Below are positions 1 through 8,308 of a stretch of 64,000 bases of DNA, in pieces. The stretch is from Knufia peltigerae. Lineage: Eukaryota > Ascomycota > Eurotiomycetes > Chaetothyriales > Trichomeriaceae. Under the pieces are notes generated by a model that worked only from the letters and a program-made list of their open reading frames with translations, did no database searches and had not been told where the DNA came from. The first letter of the stretch is position 1. Each line of letters begins with the position of its first letter. The stretch covers positions 1-64,000 of the forward strand of contig JAPDRN010000128.1 in the NCBI GenBank assembly GCA_030247855.1. Reading direction: 5' to 3'. Both the position numbers and the translations under genes were made by a program.

Positions 1-933
1 GCGGCCAGCCTCGCGCATCCACTGCGCCGCCTGCAGCACGCCGATGAAATTGGTGCCGGTGGAGCCACCGACGCGGCGCCCCAGCTGGCGGCTGACGTGC
101 CGCATCGCGGCCAGGCTCAAGTCGTCGGGCACCTTCACCATGGCATCGACACTGGTCGGGATGAAGCTGGACTCCACCCGCGGCCGGCCGATGCCTTCCA
201 CCCGCGAACCGCCGTTGCAGGTCATGCCGCGCCACTCATTGCCACCGGCCAGGGCAGCCTGGTAGCCATCGAAGAACACCGAGATTTCCGGATCCGCACA
301 CAGGATGCGGGTGTCGTGCCGGCGATAGCTGACGTAGCGCCCGAGCGTTGCGGCAGTACCGCCGGTGCCGGGGCTGCACACGATCCAGTCCGGAATCGGG
401 CTGGGCTCCTCGGCCATCTGCTTGAAGATGGATTCGGCGATATTGTTGTTGGCACGCCAGTCGGTGGCGCGCTCGGCATAGGTGAACTGGTCCATGAAGT
501 GGCCGCCGGTTTCGCGGGCCAGCTTTTCCGAATCGCAGTTGAGGTCGCAGGCGCGCTCGACCAGATGGCAGCGGCCACCGTGAAACTCGATCGCGGCGAT
601 CTTCTCCGGCGACGTCGTGGCCGGCATCACTGCGATGAACGGCAGGCCGAGCAGGCGCGCGAAGTAGGCCTCGGAAACGGCGGTGGAGCCGCTGGAGGCC
701 TCGATCACCGGCCGCCCTTCACGCAGCCAGCCGTTGGCCAGCGCATACAGGAACAGCGAACGCGCCAGCCGGTGCTTGAGGCTGCCGGTGGGATGGCTCG
801 ACTCATCCTTCAGATACACCTCGATGCCCTCGAACCCGGGCAAGGCCAGCGGGATCAGGTGGGTATCGGCGGAACGGTTGAAATCGGCTTCGATCTTGCG
901 GATGGCGGCGGCCACCCATTCACGCTGCGACAT
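1..933 (-). CDS. PLP-dependent cysteine synthase-fold enzyme, C-terminus beyond window
   Basis: About 311 residues are visible, starting at the ATG at 933; the 3' end lies outside the window. The fold-type II PLP signature is present: a Schiff-base lysine in SLKHR (about K53), the substrate loop SSGST (80-84) in place of the SSGN-like loop of CysK, and the phosphate-binding GTGGT (about 189-193). These features match the cysteine synthase/cystathionine beta-synthase superfamily. The EASSGSTAVSEAYFARLLG block resembles Cds1-type L-cysteine desulfhydrases more than CysK or CysM, so it may break down cysteine rather than make it. That assignment is inference. No clear ribosome-binding site precedes the start. 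It is divergent from the glyoxalase gene, with a 126-bp shared upstream region. Confidence 0.85.
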   Translation of the reverse strand, partial: MSQREWVAAAIRKIEADFNRSADTHLIPLALPGFEGIEVYLKDESSHPTGSLKHRLARSLFLYALANGWLREGRPVIEASSGSTAVSEAYFARLLGLPFIAVMPATTSPEKIAAIEFHGGRCHLVERACDLNCDSEKLARETGGHFMDQFTYAERATDWRANNNIAESIFKQMAEEPSPIPDWIVCSPGTGGTAATLGRYVSYRRHDTRILCADPEISVFFDGYQAALAGGNEWRGMTCNGGSRVEGIGRPRVESSFIPTSVDAMVKVPDDLSLAAMRHVSRQLGRRVGGSTGTNFIGVLQAAQWMREAGR

Positions 934-1059
934 GGCGGGCAATGGTCATCAGGACGGAACGGTGCGATCCGGCCATTGTACGTCGCGGTGCCGTCAGCTG
1001 CCGGCCCGTAGAATGACGCCCATCCGGCCGGCAACGGCCCCCTCTGAAGGACCTCCCCC

Positions 1060-1575
1060 ATGACCATTCCCGCCCTGCGCGATGTCCCCGGCGTCGCCGC
1101 CCAGGCCCCGGCCGAAACCACCGGCTTCGTCTTCAACCACACCATGCTGCGGGTCAAGGACGCCACCGCCTCGCTGGACTTCTACACCCGCGTGCTCGGC
1201 TACCAGCTGATCGACAAGCGCGATTTCGTCGAAGCCCAGTTCAGCCTGTACTTCCTGGCCTACGTTCCGGCCGGTACTGCGGTGCCGGAAGACGACGACA
1301 CCCGGCGCCTGTGGATGGCCGGCCTGCCGGGCGTGCTGGAACTGACCCACAACCACGGTACCGAGAACCAGGAAGGCTCCGTCTACCACGACGGAAACAG
1401 CGACCCGCGCGGCTTCGGCCACATCTGCGTGTCGGTGCCGGACATCGAAGCGGCCTGCCAGCGCTTCGAGGACCTGGGCGTGACCTTCCAGAAGCGCCTG
1501 ACCGACGGCCGCATGAAGAACCTGGCCTTCATCAAGGACCCGGACGGTTACTGGGTCGAGATCATCTCCAACTGA
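1060..1575 (+). CDS. gloA: Lactoylglutathione lyase (glyoxalase I)
   Basis: A 171-residue single-domain glyoxalase I that converts the methylglyoxal-glutathione hemithioacetal to S-lactoylglutathione in the cytosol. The four expected metal ligands can be placed at H27 (FNHTML), E94 (VLELTH), H121 (GFGHICV) and E167 (YWVEI). The region SLDFYTRVLGYQL is the usual first beta-alpha unit. The length matches the longer, eukaryote-like class, with a short N-terminal extension. A GAAGGA ribosome site lies just upstream of the ATG. The gene ends directly before a long palindrome that includes its probable terminator, and a second VOC-fold gene follows. Confidence 0.95.
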   Translation: MTIPALRDVPGVAAQAPAETTGFVFNHTMLRVKDATASLDFYTRVLGYQLIDKRDFVEAQFSLYFLAYVPAGTAVPEDDDTRRLWMAGLPGVLELTHNHGTENQEGSVYHDGNSDPRGFGHICVSVPDIEAACQRFEDLGVTFQKRLTDGRMKNLAFIKDPDGYWVEIISN

Positions 1576-1577
1576 CC

Positions 1578-1655
1578 AAAAAGGGGACGGAGGGGATTAA
1601 GTCGTTTCTGGCACTATTGGGCCGAAAGCGACTTAATCCCCTCCGTCCCCTTTTT
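1578..1655. repeat. 27-bp inverted repeat with A/T tracts, bidirectional terminator-like element
   Basis: Two perfect 27-bp arms (1578-1604 and 1629-1655) with a core of GGGGACGGAGGGGATTAAGT flank a 24-nt spacer. Each arm ends outward in a run of A or T, so the hairpin has a T-tract on both strands. It starts 3 bp after the gloA stop codon. The G-rich/T-tract style resembles the GGGGTCAGATCCC palindrome at 45438-45478; both look like dispersed palindromic elements used as terminators. Membership of a named repeat family is inference. Confidence 0.85.
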
Positions 1656-1667
1656 TGTGAGGTTGGC

Positions 1668-2096
1668 ATGGAAACGATGGAACTGCACCGTGGGCGACTG
1701 ATCGACCACATCCAGCTGGTCGTGCGCGATCTGGCCGCCAGCCGCCGCTTCTACCAAGCGGTGTTCGACACGATCGGCATCCCGATCGCCGGTGAAGGCG
1801 ATGACTACTTCTGGGCCGACGAGCTGTTCATTTCCAGCGCCAGCAGCGAGGCCGCCGCCGGCCAGTTGACCGGCCGCCACCACCTGGCCTTCCAGGCCCG
1901 CGATACCGCCACCGTCGATGCCTTCCACAGCGCTGCGCTGGCTGCTGGCGGCAAGGACAACGGCGCGCCCGGCGAGCGCCCTTACCATCCCGGCTACTAC
2001 GGCGCCTTCGTGCTCGATCCGGATGGCAACAACATCGAGGTCGTCTACCACGGCCCGGCGAACTACAGCGCCGATTCGGTGAAGGTCAGTTTCTGA
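1668..2096 (+). CDS. VOC family (glyoxalase/dioxygenase fold) protein
   Basis: A 142-residue protein starting with METMELHRGRLIDHIQLV, with a GTGAGG ribosome site just before the ATG at 1668; an upstream in-frame extension runs through the palindrome and gloA and is not real. It has the VOC pattern: an N-terminal metal-ligand histidine in IDHIQLVVRDL (H14), a central HHLAFQA and a C-terminal DPDGNNIEVV, as in small glyoxalase/bleomycin-resistance-like proteins. Its substrate cannot be told from the sequence. It follows gloA on the same strand, but the strong terminator-like palindrome between them suggests separate transcription. Confidence 0.85.
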   Translation: METMELHRGRLIDHIQLVVRDLAASRRFYQAVFDTIGIPIAGEGDDYFWADELFISSASSEAAAGQLTGRHHLAFQARDTATVDAFHSAALAAGGKDNGAPGERPYHPGYYGAFVLDPDGNNIEVVYHGPANYSADSVKVSF

Positions 2097-2113
2097 TTCC
2101 TGCGCTACGCGCT

Positions 2114-2136
2114 CGCCGGGCATGGCCCGGCGCTAC
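2114..2136 (-). repeat. GTAG-type REP hairpin (SMAG-like)
   Basis: Read on the minus strand, this starts GTAGCGCCGGGCCATGCCCG, a GTAG head followed by a GC-rich stem-loop, the structure of the Stenotrophomonas GTAG REP class. It lies in the convergent gap between the VOC and CBS genes, just before a separate terminator hairpin. The same variant occurs at 40743-40768. Confidence 0.8.
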
Positions 2137-2143
2137 CAACGAA

Positions 2144-2166
2144 GAAGCCGGGCATTGCCCGGCTTC
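2144..2166. terminator. Bidirectional hairpin between convergent genes
   Basis: A perfect 10-bp stem GAAGCCGGGC/GCCCGGCTTC with a 3-nt ATT loop lies between the VOC stop (2096) and the CBS-protein stop (2189). The trailing T-tract is weak on both sides. It is placed to stop both transcripts. Confidence 0.7.
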
Positions 2167-2188
2167 GTCTCATCGCACTGCGCAGGCC

Positions 2189-2620
2189 TCAGTGGGCCGC
2201 CATGTAGATGTCCTGCAGCACGGCCTTTTCCAGTTCCAGCTCGCCCAGCAGGTTCTTCACGATGTCACCCAGGCTGAGGATGCCGACCAGCTGGTTGCCA
2301 TCGGTGACCATCAGGTGGCGACGACGCGAGTAGGTCATCAGGGACATGGCCTGCTTCAACGTGGCGTCCGGCGCAATGCCTTCCAGGCCGGTGGACGGCA
2401 GGCTGGAAATCACCCGTCGGCCAGCCTGCGGACCATCATCGGCCAGGCTGCGGACGATGTCCTTCTCGGAAATGATGCCGACCGGGGCATCATCCTTCAT
2501 CACTACCAGTGCGGCGATTTTATTCGCGCTCATCTTGTGCGCGGCGGCACCAATCGTGTCTTCCGTGTCGATGGTGATGACAGCTTCTTTCTTGGATTGC
2601 AGGAGCTCGCGGACGTTCAT
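2189..2620 (-). CDS. CBS-domain pair protein
   Basis: A 143-residue cytosolic protein made almost wholly of two CBS motifs: the first around MNVRELLQSKKEAVITIDTE to about residue 65, the second about residues 75-130 (APDATLKQAMSLMTYSRRRH). CBS pairs bind adenine nucleotides or NAD-type ligands and act as energy sensors. No catalytic domain is attached, so its partner is unknown. The ATG at 2620 was chosen because upstream in-frame sequence is not CBS-like. It is convergent with the VOC gene. A 346-bp non-coding gap upstream probably holds its promoter. Confidence 0.9.
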   Translation of the reverse strand: MNVRELLQSKKEAVITIDTEDTIGAAAHKMSANKIAALVVMKDDAPVGIISEKDIVRSLADDGPQAGRRVISSLPSTGLEGIAPDATLKQAMSLMTYSRRRHLMVTDGNQLVGILSLGDIVKNLLGELELEKAVLQDIYMAAH

Positions 2621-2966
2621 TCTTGTTTCCTGGTGCAGGTCACTCAAGTCAAAAAAGTGTGCTCTGCCGATTCGCCCCCTCCCCGGGAACAGACCCTTCA
2701 GCGCACGTCTGGCGCACTTTGCCGGATCTGGCATTTCGCCAGCAGGCGGGCTAGGTGCTGCAACGCGAACGAGGCGGGTTCAACGGCTCAACCCGGATCT
2801 CGGTCAACTTGATTCTACGGCTGCGTCCATCGGTCACTAGCGGCATCGATGGGACAGATTGTCGTGGGAACCGGCCAACGATCCAGAGAATGGCACCGTG
2901 GGTGAAACCGCCGCTGAATGCTGCCTGCAGGGAGCCCTAAAGTTTGCCGATTGCCAACACCGGCCT
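2621..2966. other. Intergenic region, no gene recognised
   Basis: 346 bp between the start of the CBS-protein gene and the end of the MFS pump gene, both on the minus strand. Frames on either strand lack a credible protein. It presumably holds the CBS-gene promoter and the end of the efflux operon transcript, but no clear hairpin terminator or promoter could be assigned. Confidence 0.5.
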
Positions 2967-4556
2967 TCACCCTGGGCGGACATGCTTCTTGCCACGAAGC
3001 ATCAGACTGCCAGCCGCACAGGCAAGCATGGCAATGCCTGCCACAAGGAAGGCATCGCTGTAGGCCAGCAGCAATGCTTCGCGATGAACGATCCTGTCCA
3101 GGATCGCGAACGCCTGCTGCCGTTCCAGTGCATGTCCATTGCCGAACAGAGCGGTGGTGCTGTCCATGGGCGCTTTGGCCAGCATCCTGACCAGCTCGAC
3201 CACGCGCGCCTGGGTCGCTGGCGCGAAGGACGTGACCGATTCCCCGATGTGCAACGCATGCAGTCGCTCCCGCGTCACGATGAACTGGCTGGCTACAGCG
3301 ATACCGATCGCGCCCCCCACATTGCGTACCATCGAGAACACGCCTGCCGCCGAGCCGAGCTCAGTGCGTTCCAGCCCTTCCACGGCCATCACACTGAGTG
3401 CGACCACGATCAGCGATTGGCCGATGCCACGCACGATCAACGACGGCACGATGACGTTGCTTGTCGCGTTGGCATCCAGGTGGATGTTCATCAGGCAGCC
3501 CACCGCCATGATGACGAAACCCAGCACGATGACGGTCCGAACGCTGGTGCGCTTCATCAGCGGCGGCGTGGCGAAGGACATGATGAACTGCACGATGCCG
3601 TACGGAATCATGGTCAACCCGATCTGGCGCGCGTTGTAGCCATGCACGTCGGCAAAGTAATTGGGGATCAGGAACACCACCCCGAACACCACCGCGCCGA
3701 AGGTGAACTGCATCAAGCTGGCCAACCCGAAGTTGTAGCGGGAAAGCAGCCGCAGGTTGAGGAACGGCTCGCTGCGGCGCAGCTCGATGGCGACGAATGC
3801 CACCAGGCCCACTGCGGCAATGAGCGCTGCCTCGATGATGAACGTCGAAGAGAACCAGTCCTTGCGACCGCCCTCCTCCAGCATGATCTGCAGCGCGGAC
3901 AAGCCCAGGGCCATGGCAATGATGCCGCCCCAGTCGCCGCTCCGGAACTTGTGCAGCGCCATCGGCTGCGGCCGGATCGACCAGCCGATGGCGGCCAGCA
4001 GCAGCAGGCCGGGCGGCACCTGCAGATAGAAGATCGCCCGCCAGGAATAGACATCGGTCAACCAACCGCCGAGCGATGGCCCCGCCGCCTGCGCCACGTT
4101 GTTGGCAATGGCGAACAACGCCATGCCAAACGGATGTTTTGATGATGGCAGCTCGGTCACGATGAGCTGGAACGAAAGTGGGATCAGCACACCGCCGAAC
4201 GCGCCCTGCAGCGTGCGCGCCAGGATCATCGCGTTGATGTTGGGTGCGATCGAGCAGGCCATCGAGAAGAGCACGAAACCTGCGGCCCCCACCATCAGCA
4301 CGCGGCGCACGGTGAAAACCGATGCCAGCCACGCTGCCAACGGAATGACGATGATCTCCGCAACAAGATAGGCCGTGGTGATCCACGATCCTTCCTCGAA
4401 GGTGGCACCCAATGATCCGCGCACATCCGGCAGCGACGCATTGGTGACGTGCACGTTCATGCCCGCCATGAAGCAGCCAACCACGCCACCGATCACCGCG
4501 ACCCACGCACGCAGTGATACTGCATCCTCGGCAGGGGTTGCCATGGTGGCGCTCAT
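2967..4556 (-). CDS. MFS drug efflux pump, DHA2 (EmrB/QacA) family
   Basis: A 529-residue, roughly 14-helix inner-membrane proton antiporter. The N-terminal FMAGMNVHVTNASLPDVRGS is the DHA2 motif-D region, GAFGGVLIPLSF fits the following helices, and the length is normal for EmrB-like pumps. It is the last gene of a three-gene operon: its ATG overlaps the 3' end of the adaptor gene by 4 bp (ATGA), implying translational coupling. With the adaptor and outer-membrane factor it should form a tripartite pump from cytosol to outside. The substrate is unknown. The AraC-type regulator upstream differs from the MarR-type regulator known for EmrCAB, so I do not use those gene names. Confidence 0.93.
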   Translation of the reverse strand: MSATMATPAEDAVSLRAWVAVIGGVVGCFMAGMNVHVTNASLPDVRGSLGATFEEGSWITTAYLVAEIIVIPLAAWLASVFTVRRVLMVGAAGFVLFSMACSIAPNINAMILARTLQGAFGGVLIPLSFQLIVTELPSSKHPFGMALFAIANNVAQAAGPSLGGWLTDVYSWRAIFYLQVPPGLLLLAAIGWSIRPQPMALHKFRSGDWGGIIAMALGLSALQIMLEEGGRKDWFSSTFIIEAALIAAVGLVAFVAIELRRSEPFLNLRLLSRYNFGLASLMQFTFGAVVFGVVFLIPNYFADVHGYNARQIGLTMIPYGIVQFIMSFATPPLMKRTSVRTVIVLGFVIMAVGCLMNIHLDANATSNVIVPSLIVRGIGQSLIVVALSVMAVEGLERTELGSAAGVFSMVRNVGGAIGIAVASQFIVTRERLHALHIGESVTSFAPATQARVVELVRMLAKAPMDSTTALFGNGHALERQQAFAILDRIVHREALLLAYSDAFLVAGIAMLACAAGSLMLRGKKHVRPG

Positions 4557-5689
4557 GGCGCGCGATCCGCGCGTGTGTCGATGGCCGCTACCACCGACAT
4601 CCCCGGCCGCAGGAACGACAGCTTCGCCTGGCCGGCATCCACGGTGATACGCACCGACATGCGCTGGACGATCTTGGTGAAGTTCCCGGTCGCGTTGTCG
4701 GGCGGCAACAGCGCGAACTGTGCGCCGGAGGCAGGGGCAAAGCTTTCCACGTGTCCCTTCAAGGCGCGTCCGCCGAGTGCATCGACCTCGATCTCCACAG
4801 GCTGGCCCGGCGCCACGCGTTCCAGCTGCACCTCTTTGTAGTTCGCGACGATGTAGATCTGGTCCGGCACGATCGCCATCAGCGGTGCGCCGGCACCCAC
4901 GTAATCTCCCATCCGCAAGCTGCGTTGACCGACCGTTCCGGCCTGCGGTGCACGGATCACCGTGTGCTCCAGGTCAAGGGTGGCAAGGGCCAGACCTGCC
5001 TGGGCCTGCACCAATGCTCCCTGCGCCTGGTCAAGCGCGGCGCTCGCGCGCTCACGCTCGGTCACCAGTACCCTGGTGTAAGCCGTGCTCGCAGCCACCG
5101 CAGCGCGCGCAGCATCCGCGTTCGCTGCAGTGCGCTGTGCGCTGGCATCTGCAGCCTCCAGGTGCTTCGCGTCCGATGCCTGCTGGTCGGCAAGCAGCCG
5201 TTCCCGGCGGTAGGCCTGGGCGGCCTGACGGAGATCTGCCTGGTGCGCCCGCAGATCTGCGGCAGCAGCGGCAATCACGCTCTGCTGCCGCGCGCTCTGT
5301 GCGTCGAGGTTGGCGATGGCAGCCCGCTGCGCCCTTACCTGCGCCGTCGCCACTGCGACCGCGCCTTCGGCCTGGACCAAGCGCGAGCGATAGTCCCGAT
5401 CATCCAGCGTGGCCAGAATCTCACCCACGGCCACGTGCTGGTTGTCGCGCACCCGGACCGTGGCGATGTAGCCAGCGATTCGTGGATTGACCGTTACGAT
5501 GTCGGCCCTGACGTAGGCGTTGTCGGTGCTGACCTGGAAGCGGCCTACTGTCCACCAGCGCAGCCCGGCACCGCTGCCGGCCAGGACGAGCAGCACGATT
5601 GCGCCGATGACCATGGGCCTACGCTTCATCCGCAGGAGGGAGCGGGGCGAACGAACGGGTGCGCCGCGTGGAATGTCTGTGTCTGTCAT
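4553..5689 (-). CDS. HlyD/EmrA-family membrane fusion protein
   Basis: A 378-residue periplasmic adaptor. A short cytosolic N-terminus is followed by one membrane segment (about residues 24-44, PMVIGAIVLLVLAGSGAGL). Next come the first half of the lipoyl-like barrel-sandwich (YVRADIVTVNPRIAGYIATV), a long Ala/Gln/Arg-rich coiled coil (about 110-210), and the second half with VIRAPQAGTVGQRSLRMGDY. It links the MFS pump to the outer-membrane factor. It lies 35 bp downstream of the outer-membrane gene and overlaps the pump gene by 4 bp, so all three are one operon. Confidence 0.93.
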   Translation of the reverse strand: MTDTDIPRGAPVRSPRSLLRMKRRPMVIGAIVLLVLAGSGAGLRWWTVGRFQVSTDNAYVRADIVTVNPRIAGYIATVRVRDNQHVAVGEILATLDDRDYRSRLVQAEGAVAVATAQVRAQRAAIANLDAQSARQQSVIAAAAADLRAHQADLRQAAQAYRRERLLADQQASDAKHLEAADASAQRTAANADAARAAVAASTAYTRVLVTERERASAALDQAQGALVQAQAGLALATLDLEHTVIRAPQAGTVGQRSLRMGDYVGAGAPLMAIVPDQIYIVANYKEVQLERVAPGQPVEIEVDALGGRALKGHVESFAPASGAQFALLPPDNATGNFTKIVQRMSVRITVDAGQAKLSFLRPGMSVVAAIDTRADRAP

Positions 5690-5724
5690 GTCGTCTATCG
5701 GGGAGTGCGGGGGAAAAGGGTGGA

Positions 5725-7191
5725 TCAGCGCGCGGCGTCATCGCTGCGGGTGATGGTGGGGAGATGTACGGCAGGCGCCTGCTCCCAGCCGCCGCCAAGC
5801 GACCGGAACAACGCAATCTGGTCGGCGGCGATCTCCGCCTCGGCGGACGCGGCCATGGCCTGTGCCTCGACATCGCGGCGCTCCGCCTCGAGCACGTCCA
5901 GCTCGCTCGCCGCGCCGGCGTGTCGGCCCACCTGCACCAGTCGAAGCGCCTCACCGCTCTGCACGGCAGCTGTCTTCAGCGCAGCGTGCTGACGCAGTGC
6001 TGCCTGGTAGGTCGCCAGCGCCTGTTTCACGTCTTTCAATGTGGCCAGGATCACCGCATCGAAACGCGCAAGCGCGGCGTGTTCCTGCGCTTCGGCATCG
6101 GCGATCTGCGCGCGCGCCGCGCTGCTGTTCGGGAAGCGCCAGGACAAGGCCGGGCCCAGGCTCCAGGCGATCGACCCGTGATCGGTCAACCCGCCGGGCG
6201 TCGGCGCCGAACTGGCCACGGTACCCAGAATGGAAACCGTGGGATACAGGCTCGCGGTAGCCACGCCGATGCGCGCGGTGCTGGCTTCCAGCCGGCGCTG
6301 TGCCTCCCGGATGTCCGGCCGCCGCTGCAGCAGCGTGGTGACATCACCGATCGGAAGCGGGGTATCAAGCTGCGGAACTGCGGCGCAGCTGGTTGCGTCT
6401 GCGGGCAGGTCATCCGGTGTCCTCCCGGTAAGCACGGCCAGTGCATACAGGGCATTCTGCCGACCTGCCTCCAGCGCGGGAATGGCAGCGCGGGTCTGCT
6501 CGACCAGCGCAGCGGCACGCGCGACATCCAGTGATGTCGCATCCCCTGCATCACGCTGGGCCGTCTTCAGTGCCATGCTGCGACTGACCAGGGCAAGCGA
6601 GCGGTGGGCAATGTCGGCGCGCGAGGCGTAGCCACAACTTTCCACGTAGGCGCGCGTGGTTTCGGCGGCAACGACGACCCGCACGCTGTCTTCGGTGGCC
6701 TGGATCGCCTCGGCATCTGCCCGCGCCGCCTGGATGGATCGGGCAATCCGGCCAAACAGATCCAGGCTCCAACCGGTTGCGAATCCCGCGCCGTAACGTT
6801 GCCCGGTGCGGACTTCGGTCTGCTCCAGTGCGGCCGCGATCTGGTCGCTCATCGTGCTGCCATAGCCGACATCGCTGGACACCGTAGTGGTCGGCAGCCG
6901 ATCACCCTCGCGTTCGCGGAGCACCGCGTAGGCGGACTGCAGGTTGGCCGACGCAACCCGCAGATCGCGATTGTTTTCCAGGGCCTGGATGACCAGCGCA
7001 TCCAGCGTGGCATCGCCATACAGGCGCCACCATCGGGGCACGGCGGGCGCGCCCGTGATCGCGTCGTTGTCGACGACAGTCATCGGCGGCGGGGCGAGGG
7101 TGGAACGTGGCGAACTGCTGGGACCGACCGCGCACCCACACAGCGCGGAAGAGACCAGAAAAGACAACAGCAAAGGACGGAAGACAATCAT
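5725..7191 (-). CDS. Outer-membrane efflux lipoprotein, NodT/OprM family
   Basis: A 488-residue TolC-type channel. The ATG at 7191 was chosen because it gives a clean lipoprotein signal, MIVFRPLLLSFLVSSALC followed by a lipid-bearing cysteine in the LCGC lipobox; an upstream in-frame ATG at 7227 would put 12 polar residues in front. The mature part has two outer-membrane-efflux repeats, with PRWWRLYGDATLDALVIQAL at the start and the second repeat beginning at PDIREAQRRLEAS. First gene of the efflux operon, divergent from the AraC-type regulator; the 95-bp gap should hold both promoters. Confidence 0.92.
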   Translation of the reverse strand: MIVFRPLLLSFLVSSALCGCAVGPSSSPRSTLAPPPMTVVDNDAITGAPAVPRWWRLYGDATLDALVIQALENNRDLRVASANLQSAYAVLREREGDRLPTTTVSSDVGYGSTMSDQIAAALEQTEVRTGQRYGAGFATGWSLDLFGRIARSIQAARADAEAIQATEDSVRVVVAAETTRAYVESCGYASRADIAHRSLALVSRSMALKTAQRDAGDATSLDVARAAALVEQTRAAIPALEAGRQNALYALAVLTGRTPDDLPADATSCAAVPQLDTPLPIGDVTTLLQRRPDIREAQRRLEASTARIGVATASLYPTVSILGTVASSAPTPGGLTDHGSIAWSLGPALSWRFPNSSAARAQIADAEAQEHAALARFDAVILATLKDVKQALATYQAALRQHAALKTAAVQSGEALRLVQVGRHAGAASELDVLEAERRDVEAQAMAASAEAEIAADQIALFRSLGGGWEQAPAVHLPTITRSDDAAR

Positions 7192-7286
7192 TGACGGGGT
7201 ACTTGGGGTGGCGTGTGCCCAGGACACACATCACATCACCCGCCACACTGTCCTTCTCCCGCCTACCGGACTACCATCGTCTAGAT

Positions 7287-8063
7287 ATGGACAGAAAACG
7301 CACTGTCAGGGCGTGCCACGCAACCGAGCGCCCCGTTGCGGCATTGGCCACCCGACATCCTCACGGCGAACACATTGCCGCGCACCGCCATGCCCGCGCG
7401 CAGTTGATCCACGCGCTGACCGGGGTGTTGACGGTCATCAGCGCCGAGGGAAGCTGGGTCGTGCCATCCGGCAGGGCCGTGTGGATGCCAGAGGACGTGG
7501 AGCATCGGATCCGCATTGCCGGCGAGGTCGCGATGCGGACCATCTACGTTGCACCCGGGATACGGCCGGATCTTCCCACCGGTTGCGAGGTCATCGAGGT
7601 CTCCGCGCTGCTGCGCGAGGCCATCATTGCTGCCACCAGCATACCGCTGGACTATCGCGATGGCGGGCGGGACCACCGCATCATGGAACTGATCCTGGAC
7701 GAGATCGAAGTGGCGCCGCGGCTTGGGCTGCACGTTCCATTACCGCGCAACGCACATCTGCTGCGTCTGTGCGAATGGATGATCGCCGAGCCTGCCGAGC
7801 CTGTAACGCTGGACGATCTGGCCGCACGGATGCACGTCAGCGGACGGACAGTGGCACGGCTGTTCCACCGCGAGGTCGGGATGAGTTTCGGCGACTGGCG
7901 GCGGCGGATGTGCCTGCTGCTCAGCCTGCCCCGGCTGGCCTCGGGGGCATCCATCCTGGAAGTATCGCTGGAGCATGGCTATCTGAGCCCCAGCGCCTTC
8001 TCGGCGATGTTCCGCCGCTCGCTCGGGGTGTCACCCACCGAGTACCTGGTTTCCAAAGCATGA
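7287..8063 (+). CDS. AraC-family transcriptional regulator
   Basis: A 258-residue regulator with an N-terminal cupin-like sensing domain (HGEHIAAHRHARAQLIHALT and WVVPSGRAVWMPEDVEHRI, about 25-80) and a C-terminal AraC-type double helix-turn-helix (about 160-255). The latter has VTLDDLAARMHVSGRTVARL and the second helix with GYLSPSAFSAMFRRSLGVSP. The ATG at 7287 was preferred over an upstream extension that overlaps the efflux gene. Its divergent position suggests it controls the efflux operon in response to a small ligand; this is inference. About 245 bp of sequence without a recognised gene follow, up to glmS. Confidence 0.92.
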   Translation: MDRKRTVRACHATERPVAALATRHPHGEHIAAHRHARAQLIHALTGVLTVISAEGSWVVPSGRAVWMPEDVEHRIRIAGEVAMRTIYVAPGIRPDLPTGCEVIEVSALLREAIIAATSIPLDYRDGGRDHRIMELILDEIEVAPRLGLHVPLPRNAHLLRLCEWMIAEPAEPVTLDDLAARMHVSGRTVARLFHREVGMSFGDWRRRMCLLLSLPRLASGASILEVSLEHGYLSPSAFSAMFRRSLGVSPTEYLVSKA

Positions 8064-8308
8064 ACCGCGCAGACTGGTTCGACGTATTCCCTGCAGTACC
8101 CGCCGCCGAAGCGTCTGCTCTTGCCGGTGGCGTCCAGTCTGGCCGGTGTGGAGGATGCAGAGGGCGAGAGCAACCGCGCCCGCGCCCTCGCCCTCGTTCT
8201 TGATCAGCACGTCGTGGAATACACCGTCGTTCAGGCGGTCTGAGGCTTGCCCACTCTATAGCGCGAACACATCGAGGGCAGCACATCACCCGCCAGCCAC
8301 GTCCGGCC

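Noticed and set aside
2859..4142. Long plus-strand open frame across the MFS pump gene
   Set aside because: It is antisense to a clear DHA2 transporter. Its product is His/Gln/Arg-rich without domains, which is typical of antisense frames in high-GC genes.
2967..7191. Naming the efflux operon EmrCAB or FuaABC
   Set aside because: Those S. maltophilia systems have MarR- and LysR-type regulators respectively. Here the regulator is AraC-type, so the names would be unsafe.
8064..8308. Possible gene remnant between the AraC-type regulator and glmS
   Set aside because: Frames on both strands are short and show no motif; no evidence of a pseudogene could be made out by reading alone.
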